Below are positions 61,270 through 64,000 of a stretch of 64,000 nt of DNA, one piece after another. Each line of letters starts with the position of its first letter. Within the stretch, counting starts at the first letter, position 1. The translations under genes and the position numbers were made by a program. A model generated the notes under the pieces. The model searched no databases and was not told the DNA's origin. It worked only from the letters and a program-made list of their open reading frames with translations. Source of the DNA: JAGNKE01 sp965230245 (GTDB lineage: Bacteria; Pseudomonadota; Alphaproteobacteria; Micavibrionales; Micavibrionaceae); the NCBI GenBank assembly GCA_965230245.1, contig OZ246000.1, positions 806,001-870,000 of the forward strand. Direction: 5' to 3'.

Positions 61270-62034
61270 ATGATGCTAAATTCTTACTCCGCCCTATATC
61301 TGACCCTATTTATAGCCGCTTTCTGCGTGACTGCAACGGGCTTTAAAATCGGAAAAGCCCAAGCATCAGACAATCCTGCACCTGTCGTCGTAGAACTCTA
61401 CACCTCTCAGAGCTGCTCGTCATGCCCACCCGCAGATAAAATCCTCCAAAGCCTGACGCAGAATGAAAACCTCATTGTTCTGTCCTGCCACGTTTCGTAC
61501 TGGAACAGACTGAACTGGGTCGATACGCTCTCGCGTGAATTCTGCGACATCAGACAACACGGCTACGCCAGCCTGACAACAAGAAAACGCATTTACACCC
61601 CGCAAATGGTGGTAAACGGCATTAACATGTTCGTCGGTTCGCGCGCCGATCAGGTTAAATCCGCGCTCATCAAAGGTAAAAACCAAGGCGTACAGCCCAT
61701 AACCATCTCTTCATCAGACGATTTAATCAATTTCGAACTCCCCGCAGCCGGCGAGAAATGGGGCAATGATTTCCGCCTATGGATGTATGGCTACAAGAAA
61801 GAAACGGTTCAAGAGATCGGGAGCGGTGAAAATCGCGGCAAAACCGTAAAATACGTAAATGCCGCTATTACATATGACAATCTCGGCGCCTGGGAAGGTG
61901 GTGCCGTGTCAAAATCAGTGCAAACGCCTCAGGATGACATCGATGGCGTGGTCATTTTCGCCCAAACCGGAGGATACGGTCGTATTGTAGCCGCCGGAAA
62001 ACTTGAGTTTTCAAAGGAAGAAAACCCATCCTAA
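61270..62034 (+). CDS. DUF1223 thioredoxin-like secreted protein
   Basis: Seen: signal peptide (LYLTLFIAAFCVTATG), then VVVELYTSQSCSSCPPADKIL, a thioredoxin-fold start with CxxC (CSSC) at about residues 54-57, and SCHVSYWNRLNWVD, TPQMVVNG (cis-Pro position) in the same order as DUF1223. 254 residues. Function not known; the CxxC suggests thiol redox activity in the periplasm. ATGATG start, the first is used. No clear ribosome site. Convergent with the helicase gene, 29 bp between stops. Confidence 0.85.
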   Translation: MMLNSYSALYLTLFIAAFCVTATGFKIGKAQASDNPAPVVVELYTSQSCSSCPPADKILQSLTQNENLIVLSCHVSYWNRLNWVDTLSREFCDIRQHGYASLTTRKRIYTPQMVVNGINMFVGSRADQVKSALIKGKNQGVQPITISSSDDLINFELPAAGEKWGNDFRLWMYGYKKETVQEIGSGENRGKTVKYVNAAITYDNLGAWEGGAVSKSVQTPQDDIDGVVIFAQTGGYGRIVAAGKLEFSKEENPS

Positions 62035-62063
62035 GAGACATTTAGGAATAAAATTCAGAAATA

Positions 62064-64000
62064 TCAGGCCTTTTCAACAAAGCTGTCCATGACACGCTTT
62101 TTGCCGCTGTGTTCAAAAACAATATCCAGCTTGTGACCATCGATATTGATAATTTTGCCATAGCCGAATTTGTCATGAAACACGCGATCGCCGCGCGAAA
62201 ACACTGTTCCATCTTCCGTCATAACTTTACGCTCATGCGTGACTTTGGGCTGGCTGCGTGGTTGAAAACCGCTCGAATCCCAGTGCTGGGAACGACCCGC
62301 TTGCTGGTATGCGCCTGTTTCTGACGTCATATCAACAAAATCCTCAGGTAACTCATCAATAAACCGCGACGGAATGGCATTCATCCAGTTTCCGTACATA
62401 CGCCTGTTAGATGCATGCGAAATAAAGGCACGTTTCTTGGCTCGCGTAATACCGACATAAGCCAAACGACGCTCCTCTTCCAATCCTTTTAATCCGTTCT
62501 CGTCCATTGAACGTTGAGAGGGAAACAAACCCTCTTCCCATCCCGCCAAAAACACGTAATCAAACTCCAGACCTTTCGCACCATGCAGTGTCATAATCGT
62601 CACGCAGTCGGTTGTATTATTGTCCTGATTTTCAAGAACCAAAGCGACATGCTCGAGGAATTCCTGCATCCCTCCGTACTCCTGCATCCCCCCGATCAGC
62701 TCCTTAAGGTTTTCGATACGCCCTGGCGCTTCGGGCGTCTTATCCTGTTTCCACATATCCATATAACCGGACTCATCCAGAATTTGCGCAGCTAATTCGG
62801 CATGATCCATGGTATCGATTAACGATCTCCACCGTTGGAAATCATCCATCAATTTCATGAGCATACCGCGCATTTTTGGTTTTATTTCATCCGTTTGCGT
62901 CAAATCCATTATAGAATCTGTCAAACAAATGCCTTTGCTCCGCCCATAGGCATAAAGCGTGTTGACTGTCGTTTTACCGATCCCGCGCTTCGGGGTATTA
63001 ATGATACGCTCTAAGGCCAGATCATCGGCAGGTTGTAACACCACCCTGAAATAAGCCAGCGCGTCTCGAATTTCCATACGCTCGTAAAATCGTGGCCCGC
63101 CAATAACTTTATACGGTAAACCGAGCTTGATAAAACGCTCCTCAAACTCTCTTGTCTGAAAACCTGTGCGCACCAATACCGCAACATCCCGTAGCGCTGC
63201 TTTTTCCTGACCGCCCGTACCGCGCTGAAGCTGTTCAATCTCTTCACCGACCCAGCGCGCTTCTGCTTCACTGTCCCAAAGACCGCAAACTTTGATCGCC
63301 TCACCGTCCCCTTTATCCGACCACAATTCCTTACCCAGACGCCCCTGATTATTTTCAATCAATCTCCCTGCGGCCTTCAAAATACTATTTGTAGAACGGT
63401 AGTTTTGCTCAAGCCTGATAATCTTCGCACCCGGAAAGTCCTTCTCGAACCGCAGAATATTACCGACCTCCGCACCGCGCCACGCATAAATCGACTGGTC
63501 ATCATCACCGACGCAACAAATATTGCCTGAGCCCTTAGCCAGCAAACGCAGCCACATATACTGCGCTCCGTTCGTATCCTGATACTCATCAACCATAATA
63601 TAACGGAAACGCCTGTGATACTCCTGAAGGATCTGGGCATGTTCAGGATTTTTTAGAATCGATATCATATGCAAAAGCAGGTCACCAAAATCACAAGCGT
63701 TCACTGCGCGAAGCCGCGCCTGATAATTCTCATAAATGAAGGGCATTTTGCCATCTGCAATCTCTCCGGCATCGTCAGCAGGCACCTGCGACGGCACAAG
63801 CGCACGATCCTTCCAACGATCAATAACATTGATCATCGCCTTCGGCGCCCATTTCTTTGTATCAATGCCCTGCCCTTCCATAATCTGCTTGAGCAGGCGA
63901 ACCTGATCATCAGGATCAAGAATAGTAAAATTGCTGGATAATCCAACCAGATCGGCATGCCGCCTAAGCATTCGCGCCGCCAGCGCGTGGAAAGTGCCCA
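62064..64000 (-). CDS. UvrD/PcrA-type DNA helicase, partial (5' end beyond right edge)
   Basis: 3'-5' superfamily 1A helicase for repair and replication. The frame is open at the right edge: GTFHALAARMLRRHA is read before the first internal Met, so the gene starts outside the window and Walker A is not seen. Seen: DEYQDTN (motif II), GDDDQSIYAWRGA (III), LEQNYRSTNSIL (IV), VMTLHGAKGLEFDYVFLAGWEEGLFP (V), and EEERRLAYVGITRAKKRAF (VI), then a C-terminal Tudor-like region (GDRVFHDKFGYGKIINI). Length seen 645 codons. UvrD or PcrA cannot be separated; UvrD-like is more usual in proteobacteria. Confidence 0.95.
   Translation of the reverse strand, partial: GTFHALAARMLRRHADLVGLSSNFTILDPDDQVRLLKQIMEGQGIDTKKWAPKAMINVIDRWKDRALVPSQVPADDAGEIADGKMPFIYENYQARLRAVNACDFGDLLLHMISILKNPEHAQILQEYHRRFRYIMVDEYQDTNGAQYMWLRLLAKGSGNICCVGDDDQSIYAWRGAEVGNILRFEKDFPGAKIIRLEQNYRSTNSILKAAGRLIENNQGRLGKELWSDKGDGEAIKVCGLWDSEAEARWVGEEIEQLQRGTGGQEKAALRDVAVLVRTGFQTREFEERFIKLGLPYKVIGGPRFYERMEIRDALAYFRVVLQPADDLALERIINTPKRGIGKTTVNTLYAYGRSKGICLTDSIMDLTQTDEIKPKMRGMLMKLMDDFQRWRSLIDTMDHAELAAQILDESGYMDMWKQDKTPEAPGRIENLKELIGGMQEYGGMQEFLEHVALVLENQDNNTTDCVTIMTLHGAKGLEFDYVFLAGWEEGLFPSQRSMDENGLKGLEEERRLAYVGITRAKKRAFISHASNRRMYGNWMNAIPSRFIDELPEDFVDMTSETGAYQQAGRSQHWDSSGFQPRSQPKVTHERKVMTEDGTVFSRGDRVFHDKFGYGKIINIDGHKLDIVFEHSGKKRVMDSFVEKA

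Overview
This window reads as one contiguous piece of an alphaproteobacterial chromosome of roughly even base composition. The evidence is the alphaproteobacterial-type SerC, a cvpA-purF pair, a thrS-infC pair, a TRAP transporter, a DUF1223 protein, an NDUFA9-like reductase and a serA/serC/serB cluster. The genus cannot be named from sequence alone. No insertion sequence, prophage or CRISPR array was seen. One tRNA gene, tRNA-Ser(GGA), is present.

Layout. 1-6.9 kb holds a sensor protein cut by the left edge (MASE1-CHASE-PAS), a sirtuin, an AmiC-type amidase, a small lipoprotein, an L,D-transpeptidase and a peroxiredoxin-like protein. 7.0-10.5 kb is a yfgM-bamB-der operon. 10.5-17.3 kb holds a membrane protein, MscS, cvpA-purF and thrS-infC; infC starts on ATC, a rare initiation codon. 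17.4-32.7 kb is a complete type I secretion locus on the minus strand: a 3266-residue RTX/von Willebrand-A adhesin followed by TolC, ABC-transporter and HlyD genes. The adhesin gene contains five almost identical 765/768-bp tandem repeats. 32.7-34.0 kb is the only long non-coding stretch, AT-rich, with DnaA-box-like sequences and several hairpins.

34.0-36.2 kb carries a duplicated two-gene cassette: a CheY-like receiver with an unusual basic tail, then a small helical protein that looks like a histidine-phosphotransfer domain without its canonical histidine. It is divergent from the adhesin and is the best candidate for an undescribed regulatory system here. 36.2-41.1 kb has the three serine-synthesis genes serA, serC and serB with an unknown gene between serA and serC. 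Next comes a ClpB-D1-like stand-alone AAA+ ATPase lacking the usual pore-loop aromatic residue. 42.6-48.4 kb has an RsmC-like methyltransferase coupled to a sulfotransferase, an AsmA-like protein and a dctPQM TRAP operon. 48.5-51.7 kb has hemN behind a near-perfect FNR box, a STAS-like protein, an AT-rich orphan lipoprotein and tRNA-Ser. 51.9-64 kb has two glycosyltransferases, an ArsR regulator, an SDR, gmk, surA-rsmA, an NDUFA9-like protein, a DUF1223 protein and a UvrD/PcrA helicase cut by the right edge.

Functionally the window mixes housekeeping (translation, ribosome biogenesis, purine, serine and heme synthesis) with a strong cell-envelope theme: outer-membrane assembly factors BamB and SurA, peptidoglycan amidase and transpeptidase, LPS-type glycosyltransferases and a giant secreted adhesin. 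Start codons were chosen by ribosome-binding-site spacing and family N-termini where several were possible; these choices are noted per entry.
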